Below are positions 18,264 to 26,353 of a stretch of DNA of 64,000 nucleotides, in pieces; the stretch's first letter is position 1; each line of letters starts with the position of its first letter. The stretch is taken from contig NZ_JSUS01000044.1 in the NCBI RefSeq assembly GCF_000805455.1, positions 1 through 64,000 of the forward strand, given 5' to 3'. Source of the DNA: Acinetobacter sp. A47. Lineage in GTDB: Bacteria > Pseudomonadota > Gammaproteobacteria > Pseudomonadales > Moraxellaceae. The notes beneath the pieces are model-generated. The model had not been told where the DNA came from and searched no databases. It worked only from the letters and a program-made list of their open reading frames with translations. A program made the position numbers and the translations under genes.

Positions 18264-18290
18264 TTGAAAAATTCAAGATATGCACCATTC
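18264..18290 (+). promoter_or_regulatory. Candidate heat-shock (RpoH) promoter of htpG
   Basis: TTGAAA (18264-18269), 13 bases and CACCATTC (18283-18290) resemble the sigma-32 pattern CTTGAAA-N13-15-CCCCATNT. It lies 46 bases before the htpG start, and htpG is a known RpoH target in other gammaproteobacteria. The core also forms a small inverted repeat TTGAA-AAA-TTCAA. Confidence 0.55.
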
Positions 18291-18335
18291 ATAAATCATT
18301 CCAAATAGATAAGCCTCACAGATAAGGAGTGATTT

Positions 18336-20264
18336 ATGAGTGAACAAGTCGCACAAAATTATAGTTTCCAAGCTGAAGTTGCTCAGTTATTGCATTTAGT
18401 GACGCATTCTCTTTATTCCAACCCTGAAATTTTCTTGCGTGAATTGATTTCAAATGCTTCTGATGCGTGCGATAAGTTACGTTTTGAAGGGATTAACCAT
18501 CCAGAATATTATGAAAATGATCCCGACCTGCATGTCCGTATCACTTTAGATAAAGACAATAAAACCCTCACCATTTCGGATAACGGGATTGGCTTAAGCC
18601 AACAAGAAGCGATTGATAATCTGGGAACCATTGCCAAGTCGGGCACCAAAGACTTTATGTCTAAACTGACTGGTGACCAAAAAGCCGATGCACAATTGAT
18701 TGGCCAGTTCGGTGTGGGCTTCTATTCGGGCTTTATTGTTGCAGACAAGATTACCGTTGAGTCACGCCGTGCTGGTTTAGATGCAGCAGAAGGTGTGCGC
18801 TGGATCAGCGGCGGTACGGGTGAGTTTGAGGTTCAAAGCATTGATAAAACCACGCGCGGTACCGATATTATCCTGCATTTACGTGACGATGCGCTTGAGT
18901 ACCTGGAGTCGTGGAAAGTTAAGCAGATCGTCAATAAATATTCTGACCACATTAGCTTGCCAATCGAAATGCAAAAAGAAGTCTGGCAAGAGAACGAAGT
19001 CGCTGAAGGTGAAGACGCTAATGCAACTAGCGGCGGCCAGATGGTCAAGACCGATGAATGGGAAGCGATTAACTCGGCCAGTGCGCTGTGGACGCGTAAC
19101 AAGAGCGAAATCACGGATGAACAATACATCGAGTTTTATAAAAACCTGAGCCATGATTTTGCCGAGCCACTGGCATGGGCACATAACCGTGTTGAGGGTA
19201 GCACTGAATATACGCAATTGTTGTATATCCCAAGTCAGGCCAAACAGGATTTATTCACCCGCGAAGCCAAGGCGGGCATCAAGCTCTATGTCAAACGTGT
19301 GTTTATTCTGGATGAAGCCGATAACCTGATTCCAAACTACTTGCGCTTTGTACAAGGGGTGGTGGATAGTGCTGATTTACCGCTCAATGTCAGCCGTGAA
19401 CTGCTACAGGAAAGCCGTGATGTCAAAACCATCCGTGAAGGGAATGCGCGTCGCGTACTGACTTTACTTGATGGGTTGGCAAAATCGGAAGATGAAAAAG
19501 ATCAGGAAAAATTCAAGACCTTCTATACTGAGTTTGGTTCAGTGTTAAAAGAAGGTTTGGGTGAAGACATGGGCAACCGTGAACGTATCCTGAAATTGTT
19601 ACGTTATGCCACTTCGACCAATGATGATATTTCCACCTCTTTTGCTGACTATAAAGCGCGGATGAAAGAAGGGCAAAAAGCGATTTATTATGTGACTGCA
19701 GAAAGCCTGGCTGCCGCCAAGAACTCGCCACAACTTGAAGTATTCAAGAAGAAAGGCATTGAAGTGTTATTGATGTCAGACCGTGTCGATGAGTGGGCCA
19801 TGAACTTCGTGTTCGAGTTTGATGGTACACCGCTTCAGAACGTGTCCAAGGGTGCAGTTGACCTGGGTGACTTGCAGGATGCTGAAGAGAAAAAAGCTTT
19901 GGAGCAGGCCGCAGAGCAGTTTAAGCCTGTGGTAGAGCGTTTAAATACTTCATTGAAAGACAAGACCAAAGAGGTGCGTGTTACCACACGTCTGGTCGAC
20001 TCGCCAGCCTGTCTGGTCACCAGTGAAGGTGAACTGTCTCCACAACTGATCCGTATGCTGAAACAGGCAGGACAGGCTGTGCCTGAGGTTAAACCGACAC
20101 TGGAAATTAACCCGGAACATCCATTGGTGAAAAAACTGGAAAGCTCGGCACAGTTTGATGATCTGGCCAATGTCATCTTTGATCAGGCGGTGATTGCAGA
20201 AGGTGGCTTACCAGAAGATCCGGCAGCCTATGTTAAACGCATCAATAGCTTGTTATTAAAATAA
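18336..20264 (+). CDS. htpG: Molecular chaperone HtpG (bacterial Hsp90)
   Basis: HtpG is the cytosolic Hsp90 chaperone that remodels client proteins in an ATP-dependent cycle with DnaK. The 642-aa protein has the GHKL ATPase domain at its N-terminus, with [33 protein letters not shown] and [11 protein letters not shown]. The middle domain carries the catalytic-loop region [19 protein letters not shown] (about 340-360). The C-terminal dimerisation domain follows. The ribosome site AAGGAG precedes ATG 18336. It is a single-gene unit between its own promoter and terminator. Confidence 0.98.
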   Translation: MSEQVAQNYSFQAEVAQLLHLVTHSLYSNPEIFLRELISNASDACDKLRFEGINHPEYYENDPDLHVRITLDKDNKTLTISDNGIGLSQQEAIDNLGTIAKSGTKDFMSKLTGDQKADAQLIGQFGVGFYSGFIVADKITVESRRAGLDAAEGVRWISGGTGEFEVQSIDKTTRGTDIILHLRDDALEYLESWKVKQIVNKYSDHISLPIEMQKEVWQENEVAEGEDANATSGGQMVKTDEWEAINSASALWTRNKSEITDEQYIEFYKNLSHDFAEPLAWAHNRVEGSTEYTQLLYIPSQAKQDLFTREAKAGIKLYVKRVFILDEADNLIPNYLRFVQGVVDSADLPLNVSRELLQESRDVKTIREGNARRVLTLLDGLAKSEDEKDQEKFKTFYTEFGSVLKEGLGEDMGNRERILKLLRYATSTNDDISTSFADYKARMKEGQKAIYYVTAESLAAAKNSPQLEVFKKKGIEVLLMSDRVDEWAMNFVFEFDGTPLQNVSKGAVDLGDLQDAEEKKALEQAAEQFKPVVERLNTSLKDKTKEVRVTTRLVDSPACLVTSEGELSPQLIRMLKQAGQAVPEVKPTLEINPEHPLVKKLESSAQFDDLANVIFDQAVIAEGGLPEDPAAYVKRINSLLLK

Positions 20265-20280
20265 GTCTTTTGATGAAGAA

Positions 20281-20306
20281 ACCTCTGCTTCGGCGGAGGT
20301 TTTTTT
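20281..20306 (+). terminator. htpG terminator
   Basis: ACCTCTGC (20281-20288) pairs with GCGGAGGT (20293-20300) around a TTCG tetraloop and is followed by six further T. Confidence 0.95.
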
Positions 20307-20355
20307 ATTGCTATGGATAACCTTGAAGTTATCCACAGTTATGGCGGTATTTCCA

Positions 20356-21231
20356 TCAGAACCGGGCTTCGAAGCTGAGCTGATAACTCAAATGGTTGTC
20401 TGGACTGGACGCTGGTGCATTTAAATAATTCAGGTCATTTTGCATAAAAATCCAGTTTCGCCAGATGGGGCGCCGCCAGGAAAAATAAGGTCCCCATTCA
20501 TTGATCCGGAGATTCCGGTTGTCATATTCTCCTGTGGTTACAATACCGTAGCTCAGGTTGCCTTGTGTCGGCATATTGAGTTGCTGGAAGGTACGATTAT
20601 TCCAGCTATAGTCTGCTTCTGGTGCCTTAGAGATATTAAACCGGGTCGAAAGCCGGTTTTGTTGCTGCCGGGTCTGGGTCAGATCGAGTGTGGTTTCGGC
20701 ATAGTTTTTACTGTCTGAGCCATAGCGGAACATCTGTGTGGTATTGAGATGTATTCCAAGTGGTAACGCCCATTGCTTTTTTGCCAGAAACTGTACATAG
20801 ACATCAGTATCTGAGTTGGCACCCAGATCAAGATCAGTGCCAAAGGGCAACAGGCTGGAAATGGTGGCCCAGCTTGCGATAAAAGGGTTGGCAGGGGAAA
20901 TCTTGTGCTGGCCCGGATGTCTGGTCAGTTTACCCATTCGCTTGGGCGCCTGAGACTGTTGTGCACGTTGCCACAGGGTATCGTTACCGAAAACAGCCAT
21001 TAACGCTTGTGCAAGTGGGGCGTTATCGGGACTTTCATGTTCTTCTGCACAACTGAAGCTGGCTGCCGGTGCGTATTTTGCCCGAGTAAATGCTTTATGC
21101 AGCGTGTCCGGTGGACGGTTGTAGGATCTGCTAAAAGGTACAACCATTGGAAATAACGGCATAAGCAGATCACCCAGACACAGCTTTCCCATAATCAAAA
21201 AATACACAAGCAGAGCGTATTGTTGACGCAT
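20356..21231 (-). CDS. Predicted outer-membrane beta-barrel protein, paralogue A
   Basis: A 291-aa protein of unknown function. The C-terminal half (about 130-291) has alternating polar/hydrophobic strands and ends in LSYQLSFEARF, the terminal Phe expected of an outer-membrane barrel. Shared words with the upstream gene (YRYGS/FRYGSDSKNY, NNRTFQQ/DNRTFRQ, EWGPYFSWRRP/SWGPFVSWRQP, QNDLNYLN/QGDLNYFN) show they are paralogues. The N-terminus is hydrophobic (MRQQYALLVYFLIMGKLCLG), but its cleavage site is not clear. The region at 30-120 differs from the paralogue. No catalytic motif was recognised. Confidence 0.7.
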   Translation of the reverse strand: MRQQYALLVYFLIMGKLCLGDLLMPLFPMVVPFSRSYNRPPDTLHKAFTRAKYAPAASFSCAEEHESPDNAPLAQALMAVFGNDTLWQRAQQSQAPKRMGKLTRHPGQHKISPANPFIASWATISSLLPFGTDLDLGANSDTDVYVQFLAKKQWALPLGIHLNTTQMFRYGSDSKNYAETTLDLTQTRQQQNRLSTRFNISKAPEADYSWNNRTFQQLNMPTQGNLSYGIVTTGEYDNRNLRINEWGPYFSWRRPIWRNWIFMQNDLNYLNAPASSPDNHLSYQLSFEARF

Positions 21232-21314
21232 GCCATAAATAACAACAATAAAAGAAGATGACGCTAACAGGCAAAGCTTAAAGAGAGCTTGAAAGAAATA
21301 TTATTTTTTTAATC

Positions 21315-21348
21315 AACCTGCCCAAATAACGAATCATTTGGGCAGGTT
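21315..21348. repeat. 13-bp perfect inverted repeat between the two barrel genes
   Basis: AACCTGCCCAAAT (21315-21327) and ATTTGGGCAGGTT (21336-21348) surround an 8-base loop. Neither strand has a proper T-run after it, because the T-run at 21304-21310 is on the wrong side for the minus-strand genes. It may instead protect the 3' end of the upstream transcript or be a non-canonical terminator. Confidence 0.6.
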
Positions 21349-21364
21349 AGGGCCCGATGACAGA

Positions 21365-22492
21365 TCAGAATAAAGTTTCTAGCCGGACAAAGGTACTGAC
21401 GTAATGATTGCGATCTTCACGGTGATCATTGAAATAGTTGAGATCGCCTTGTACATAGAACCATTCTCGCCACAGCGGCTGACGCCATGACACGAACGGC
21501 CCCCAGCTGTTTAGGCGTAAGTCGTCATTGTTGTAATAACCGCCTGCATAAAGCCCGTAATTAAAGGTATTGTGCGCAAAAAACTGATGCTGGCGGAAAG
21601 TCCGGTTATCCCAACGGATATCATCGTCCTGTTTGTCGGCATAAGTGAAACTTAACTGATTCGACAGGAAAGGCTGATTTGGGCGCGCATGAATCAGTTC
21701 AAGGTTGGTGCGCAGGTAGTTTTCACTTTTACTGCCATAGCGGTAGATCTGCTCTGCATTAAAGCGGAAATCATTGCGCAAGTCCCAGTGTTTTTCTGCT
21801 CTGAGGCGGACGTAAATGTCACTTCCTGAACGGATCCCCAGATCGGCATCGGTCTCAAAAGGCAGTTTTTTGGAAAAGTTGGACCAGCGTAAGGCCAGCG
21901 AGCCGTTACTGTCACGGGTCTGCTTGGAATCAAACTTTTTATCCGGGTCCTGGTTGGGCTGATTGTTGGTATTGGCCACGTTATTCTTGAACTCATCATC
22001 CAGACTGTCGTCACCAAATACCACGCTCAGCTTTTTTTCCAGGGTCGGCAGTTTGATCTTACCGCGAATACGGGGCTTGACCTCGTAGTTGTCATATTCG
22101 TTCCAGTAATTGTCCAGCATCACACGGATGGTTGCTGAGGCCGGATTTTCAGGATCGACATCGCCAAACCAGTCATCAATCTTGACAGAAGTACGGTCAG
22201 CCCATTCCCGGATATGTCGCTGTTTTTTATCAATCCAGGTTTTATCTTCTGTTTCTGCCGTGGCAGGCACGATGGGCTGATCTGACTGTTCCGGGAAAAT
22301 GGTAGGTGTGGCATCGACCAAACGTGGAATATAGTCCAGCGCATTTTCCGACGTATTTTGTGAGGTCGTATTGGGCTGTTGATCTTGCTGTTGCGGCATG
22401 GTTTCTGCGTTAGCGACACTGAACGTACCCATCGTCAGTGCACATAAAACAAAAACGATACGTGTTGGTACCATTTGCTGTAAATTATTCAT
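21365..22492 (-). CDS. Predicted outer-membrane beta-barrel protein, paralogue B
   Basis: A 375-aa exported protein with a good signal peptide (hydrophobic VFVLCALTMGTFSVANA, cleaved before ETMP). A Gln/Thr-rich linker follows, then a helical region and a barrel-like C-terminal half that starts near KLPFETDADLGIRSGSDIYV and ends in STFVRLETLF. The repeated W-R-x-P and Tyr-rich strands, together with the last Phe, fit an outer-membrane barrel. It shares its C-terminal half with the downstream gene. The N-terminal part contains DDWFGDVDPENPASATIRV, with no known motif. Confidence 0.7.
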   Translation of the reverse strand: MNNLQQMVPTRIVFVLCALTMGTFSVANAETMPQQQDQQPNTTSQNTSENALDYIPRLVDATPTIFPEQSDQPIVPATAETEDKTWIDKKQRHIREWADRTSVKIDDWFGDVDPENPASATIRVMLDNYWNEYDNYEVKPRIRGKIKLPTLEKKLSVVFGDDSLDDEFKNNVANTNNQPNQDPDKKFDSKQTRDSNGSLALRWSNFSKKLPFETDADLGIRSGSDIYVRLRAEKHWDLRNDFRFNAEQIYRYGSKSENYLRTNLELIHARPNQPFLSNQLSFTYADKQDDDIRWDNRTFRQHQFFAHNTFNYGLYAGGYYNNDDLRLNSWGPFVSWRQPLWREWFYVQGDLNYFNDHREDRNHYVSTFVRLETLF

Positions 22493-22687
22493 AATAAAGG
22501 CTTATATGTTGTTCTTGGTTTAACTTTTGATGATTTGAAGGGTAAAATCAAGCCACAGTCACAAAAAGCAGCAATTTAACCGTATAAAAATGCTAAAGAT
22601 CATAAGGATTTAGCGTCATCTATCACACTATCGATCCCTAAGTTCCAAGAACAGACTCAATCATTGATTGGGGCCAGGCCATACCAG

Positions 22688-24121
22688 TCAAGACGGAGCT
22701 GCCGACCTGCCGTTTTCCAGTGCCTGATACAGGTCATGAACGGAAATCGGCTGGGGAAGGTGACTGATGACCTGACGGATTAATTGCCAGGTATACCCCT
22801 CACTGCGGTCCAGTAACAAATACGGATAGGCCTGATCCTCACTGGAAAGTTTTACCCGTTCCTGCCCATGAATAATCCGGATTTTCTGGCGTTCCCGCAA
22901 TAAAATCACAGGCGTGAAAAAGGTGGCGGCAGTTTCCTCAAAAGGAATAAATTTCTGGGTATTGATAAATGAAGCCGGAATATAGGGATAAACCCGCTGA
23001 TCACGTTGCCATACCAGTGTGCCATTCATGATGCATTCATTGAATAAACTTTCGTGCTGGTGATAATGCTGCCTGAAGTTAACCCAGCTGGTTTGATGAA
23101 TCGAGCTGGTGCGGGTATGGCGCTGATCGGTATAGGCTTGCAGGATCGTAATGGCATATTCGACACTATGGGTTCCGACCAGCACGACATAATGCGAGAA
23201 CTGTCCTTGGGCATAAAGCTGTTCTGCCACAAAAATCTGCGCAGACTCCCAGATGGGTTGGGCTTCGTTTTCAGCTTTTAAATAGAGCCAGTCAATCTTG
23301 ATGTTCTGGTCAATGTCATTGTGCAGGTCGACCCGATACAAAGAGGGAAAGGTGCGGGCATCTACCCGTTCCAGCCGGCAGATCAGCCCATCTAGGTTAA
23401 AGTCGTTTAGCGCCAGCGGTTGGGCTTTATTCAGGTGAGGTGAAGGCTGGGGTGTTTGCCTAAAACCAGGTTTGATCCGGTTCTCGGTGCTTGCAGGAGC
23501 TGAAGCCGCTTCGGGTACAGTGCGGATTTTATCCTGAATAATGGCATTTAGCTGGGACTGAAAATGTGCTGTTTCCTGTTTGATGCGTGCCAGTGCATCG
23601 GCAGGATTGACCTGCTGAACTTGAGATGAGGGATCGTGTACAGGTTCCAGTACCGGAATTAAATGCTGGAGTTGCTGGTCGGTCTTGAGATATTCACTGG
23701 CATGGTTTTGTAACCATTGCAAGGCTTCTGTGGTGGAGTTGAGCCACGGACTTTTTAGGAAGGATAAGGCAGGGCGAATCACCCAGACTTGCCAGAGTTG
23801 TGCCTGACGCAAGGCGGCCCAGCCCATGTCTGCCGAAGCGAACAGGGCATTTTCCACCCGCCCCATAAAGTTATAGCTGCCACGATAGGTCAGGCTGTAA
23901 CCGTAACGGGCCAAATCATCAGCTGAAAATTCTTCATTGAGGATAAATGCCTTGAATGGCATGACCTGAGCCTGAAAAGCAGGATCGTCGCAAGATGCGC
24001 AAATGTCCTTGATGCGTTGTTTTGATTTTGCAATTTCAAAAAGAGAAGTTTTATTATTTTGAAGCCCAGCGATGAGATGCTTAAGCTCGTCCACCAAAAG
24101 TGCTTTCTCTAATACGTCCAT
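22688..24121 (-). CDS. Uncharacterised 477-aa protein
   Basis: I do not recognise this protein. It has no signal peptide. The N-terminal helical part (1-190) has a Trp-rich patch near residue 100-115 (WAALRQAQLWQVWVIRPALS). A Pro/Gln-rich linker lies at about 210-235, and a mixed alpha/beta C-terminal part at about 240-477. Near residue 410 it reads PVILLRERQKIRIIHGQERV followed by AYPYLLLDR. This is loosely like the ParB/sulfiredoxin pattern (hydrophobic strand, then hGxxR), but the match is weak. Start ATG 24121 has AAGGAA upstream. It is monocistronic, and codon use resembles its neighbours. Confidence 0.65.
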   Translation of the reverse strand: MDVLEKALLVDELKHLIAGLQNNKTSLFEIAKSKQRIKDICASCDDPAFQAQVMPFKAFILNEEFSADDLARYGYSLTYRGSYNFMGRVENALFASADMGWAALRQAQLWQVWVIRPALSFLKSPWLNSTTEALQWLQNHASEYLKTDQQLQHLIPVLEPVHDPSSQVQQVNPADALARIKQETAHFQSQLNAIIQDKIRTVPEAASAPASTENRIKPGFRQTPQPSPHLNKAQPLALNDFNLDGLICRLERVDARTFPSLYRVDLHNDIDQNIKIDWLYLKAENEAQPIWESAQIFVAEQLYAQGQFSHYVVLVGTHSVEYAITILQAYTDQRHTRTSSIHQTSWVNFRQHYHQHESLFNECIMNGTLVWQRDQRVYPYIPASFINTQKFIPFEETAATFFTPVILLRERQKIRIIHGQERVKLSSEDQAYPYLLLDRSEGYTWQLIRQVISHLPQPISVHDLYQALENGRSAAPS

Positions 24122-24654
24122 CTATTGTTTCCTTAGAGATAGGCTTGAGCCTGTTTTTTTTAAATGTTCAATCAGTACATGTTGGGTGCGCTGTGGTTGA
24201 CAGCCGCTATTCAGTTCTTATGGCTAAAGTAGGGCGACACTTCTGTGACAGGCAGGGAGGTAACAGGCTGTTTGGCCTGAACCGGAAGCGCAGTTGGCGC
24301 GTAACTGCTGAATTTTCATCACAAAAGATGGTCACTTTATGACGATTATAGAAGAAAATAACGCAAAATCTATAGCTCGAAAATGCGGCAGATCGTTCAT
24401 TTCAACACTTCAAATCGAGAGATGGGTCATGATTTGGCCTTGAAAATCAAAACATTTTAAAATAATGCATCGGTTCTCTAGATCATAACCCTAAAAGGCA
24501 TCTGTAAATTTATAGGCGAGTTGTGACCCGTTTCACACAAGCCGGGTAAGCTTGCCCAGTAAAAAAGATCAGGATCGGGATAAAGGCAGGCCTACCGTGC
24601 AAGGACAGCCTGTAAGGGCATGATCACCCTGCTGTTTTGGGTTATTTGCAGAGT
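24122..24654. other. Long intergenic region with a structured GC-rich block
   Basis: There is no convincing gene in this stretch of more than 500 bases. The right part (about 24520-24650) is clearly richer in G and C than the A/T-rich stretch at 24340-24520. It has several short complementary pairs: ACCCG/CGGGT (24526-24530 with 24543-24547), GGGTAAGCTTGCCC (24544-24557) and CAGGC/GCCTG (24587-24591 with 24608-24612). This could be a small RNA, but no known RNA family was recognised and no terminator fits its plus strand. The left part holds the promoter of the 477-aa gene. Confidence 0.35.
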
Positions 24655-24689
24655 AAAAAAGCTGCCTGAATCACTTGATTAAAGCAGCT
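24655..24689 (-). terminator. Terminator of the FrnE-like gene
   Basis: Read on the minus strand, AGCTGC (24689-24684) pairs with GCAGCT (24665-24660), followed by five further T (24659-24655). Confidence 0.8.
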
Positions 24690-24700
24690 GACTGGCACGA

Positions 24701-25396
24701 TTAAGGCTTGATCTCACATTGCTCATCATTACATTGCGCTGCATCCTCCTGCTCGATCTGACCAGCAGAGGCAGTCTGGGCCTGTTGCAGGGCCTGCAAG
24801 AAAATTTCACGTGGCTGGGCACCAGATAGCGCCAGCTTCTGATCAAATACAAAGAACGGTACACCGGTGACCTTGAGCTGCTCACGGGCAATTTTTTCGT
24901 CATGGCGGACAAAATCTGCCAGCTCGTCTGAATCCAGTACATACTCGACTTCGGCATTATCCAGACCGATGCGTGAGGCAATTTCTTCAACCACTTCACG
25001 TTCACCAATCGGCAGGCCTTCGGTCATATAGGCATGGAAAAAGGCTTCTTTGGCTTCATTGCCCAGACCCTTGCTCTGCGCCAGGTGAATAATCCGGTGC
25101 GCGTTGAAGCTATTGCCAGAGTTGGCTTTTTGCCACTGGAAGTCGATACCTTCGGTCGCTGCCATGGCGGCGACATTGCGCTCCATCTCTTCCATTTCCG
25201 CATAGCTACGGCCATATTTCTTGGCTAGACGTTCGGTATTGGACGTGTCATGTCTGGCGGGTGCATCGGGATCAAGCTCGAAGCTGTGCCAGTGAATTTC
25301 AAGCTCGATGCCTGCTTCTTCAGCCACATGTTCAAGACGTTTTTTACCGATATAACAAAAAGGACAGACCACATCTGACCAAATATCTACACGCAT
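24701..25396 (-). CDS. FrnE-like DsbA-family oxidoreductase
   Basis: A 231-aa cytoplasmic thiol-disulfide oxidoreductase of the DsbA/FrnE group. The thioredoxin-fold active site is CPFC in WSDVVCPFCYIGKKRLE (about residues 11-14). The helical insertion follows, and the cis-Pro loop is TGVPFFVF. The C-terminal tail carries CNDEQC, a second cysteine pair like the extra pair described in Deinococcus FrnE. There is no signal peptide, so it acts in the cytoplasm. The start is ATG 25396 with AAGAGA 7 bases upstream. An in-frame TTG at 25411 would add five residues. Confidence 0.85.
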   Translation of the reverse strand: MRVDIWSDVVCPFCYIGKKRLEHVAEEAGIELEIHWHSFELDPDAPARHDTSNTERLAKKYGRSYAEMEEMERNVAAMAATEGIDFQWQKANSGNSFNAHRIIHLAQSKGLGNEAKEAFFHAYMTEGLPIGEREVVEEIASRIGLDNAEVEYVLDSDELADFVRHDEKIAREQLKVTGVPFFVFDQKLALSGAQPREIFLQALQQAQTASAGQIEQEDAAQCNDEQCEIKP

Positions 25397-25572
25397 GGCG
25401 TATCTCTTCAATTCTGATTACACAGATAATAGGGGCGTTGCCTGTGAATTTAAAGCAATCAATATGTAATGCTGCGTTACGAGAAGTGAAATAAAACGCA
25501 TATAAACGGTTGTCTTTTATCGATTAAACTGGGATACAGAGTATAAAAAAATATAATGAATCTGGAGGCAAT

Positions 25573-26322
25573 ATGCGCCGTTTTCTATTTTTTCTCCTTG
25601 TGGTGATACTGGGTATCGGTTCTTTTTTTATTTATCAGCATCATCTACAGCAACGTGCTGCCAACAATAAACAGATGTTTGAAGTGGTCATGGCCGAGAA
25701 AATGCGTGCGCTTTATGATCAGGCGCAGGACTGGACCACACCTGTACAGCTGGATATCCATGATGATCGCCTGTCTGGTGACTACAAGCTGATGTCGGAG
25801 TTCCTGCTAAACTACTGGATACAGAATGTCGAAGCCCGCAATCGTTACCTGCGGGCACTAAAAGCGGCTCAGTGGGACACTTTTCTGGATATAGAACGTC
25901 TGGACCGTGACCGTAAACAGGATTATAAAGCAACCGAACAGATGCTGGCGGATGTGCGCAAGGCCTCAACCGAGTACGCACAAGCACGACAACAGATCCA
26001 GACCAGCTCCATGCAGCAGGCCACACGTCTGGCCATTCAGCATGATTTGCGACAGTCCTTGCAGGCAAAACTGGAAAACAACCTGAAATCGGATCAGGCC
26101 CATGATATTTTTCCGATTGAACAGCAGATTATTGAAAAGGCACAGGCCATGTTTGACCTGCTGAAAACATATCCCTGGCAAAGAAAAGGCAAAATGTTTC
26201 TATTCGGTGAGACTGCCCAAGTGAAAAAGTTTAATACCCTGTATCAGGATGTGCTGAAACTGAACAGCAAGATGGAAAAGATCAAGAAAAATAACACCGA
26301 GGTTCTGGAGGAAGAATTGTAG
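25573..26322 (+). CDS. Membrane-anchored coiled-coil protein of unknown function
   Basis: A 249-aa protein with one N-terminal hydrophobic segment (residues 3-20, FFLLVVILGIGSFFIYQ), probably an uncleaved anchor. A long charged, helix-rich body rich in Gln, Lys and Glu follows, likely coiled coil from about 100 to 170 and 210 to 249. A strong site TGGAGG precedes ATG 25573. The next gene, an ABC exporter, starts 31 bases after its stop, so the two probably form an operon. It could be a periplasm-facing helper of that exporter. No family was recognised. Confidence 0.65.
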   Translation: MRRFLFFLLVVILGIGSFFIYQHHLQQRAANNKQMFEVVMAEKMRALYDQAQDWTTPVQLDIHDDRLSGDYKLMSEFLLNYWIQNVEARNRYLRALKAAQWDTFLDIERLDRDRKQDYKATEQMLADVRKASTEYAQARQQIQTSSMQQATRLAIQHDLRQSLQAKLENNLKSDQAHDIFPIEQQIIEKAQAMFDLLKTYPWQRKGKMFLFGETAQVKKFNTLYQDVLKLNSKMEKIKKNNTEVLEEEL

Positions 26323-26353
26323 CCAGAGCCAGGCGCATAAAAAGCAGGAACTG

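Noticed and set aside
24141..24160. Plus-strand terminator AGGC-TTGA-GCCT followed by T-run
   Set aside because: The stem is only 4 bp and there is no plus-strand gene upstream; it lies in the 5' region of the minus-strand 477-aa gene.
24520..24654. Known riboswitch or 6S/SRP RNA in the GC-rich block
   Set aside because: None of the conserved boxes I know for cobalamin, TPP, FMN, glycine or c-di-GMP riboswitches, nor the SRP loop or 6S bubble, could be found.
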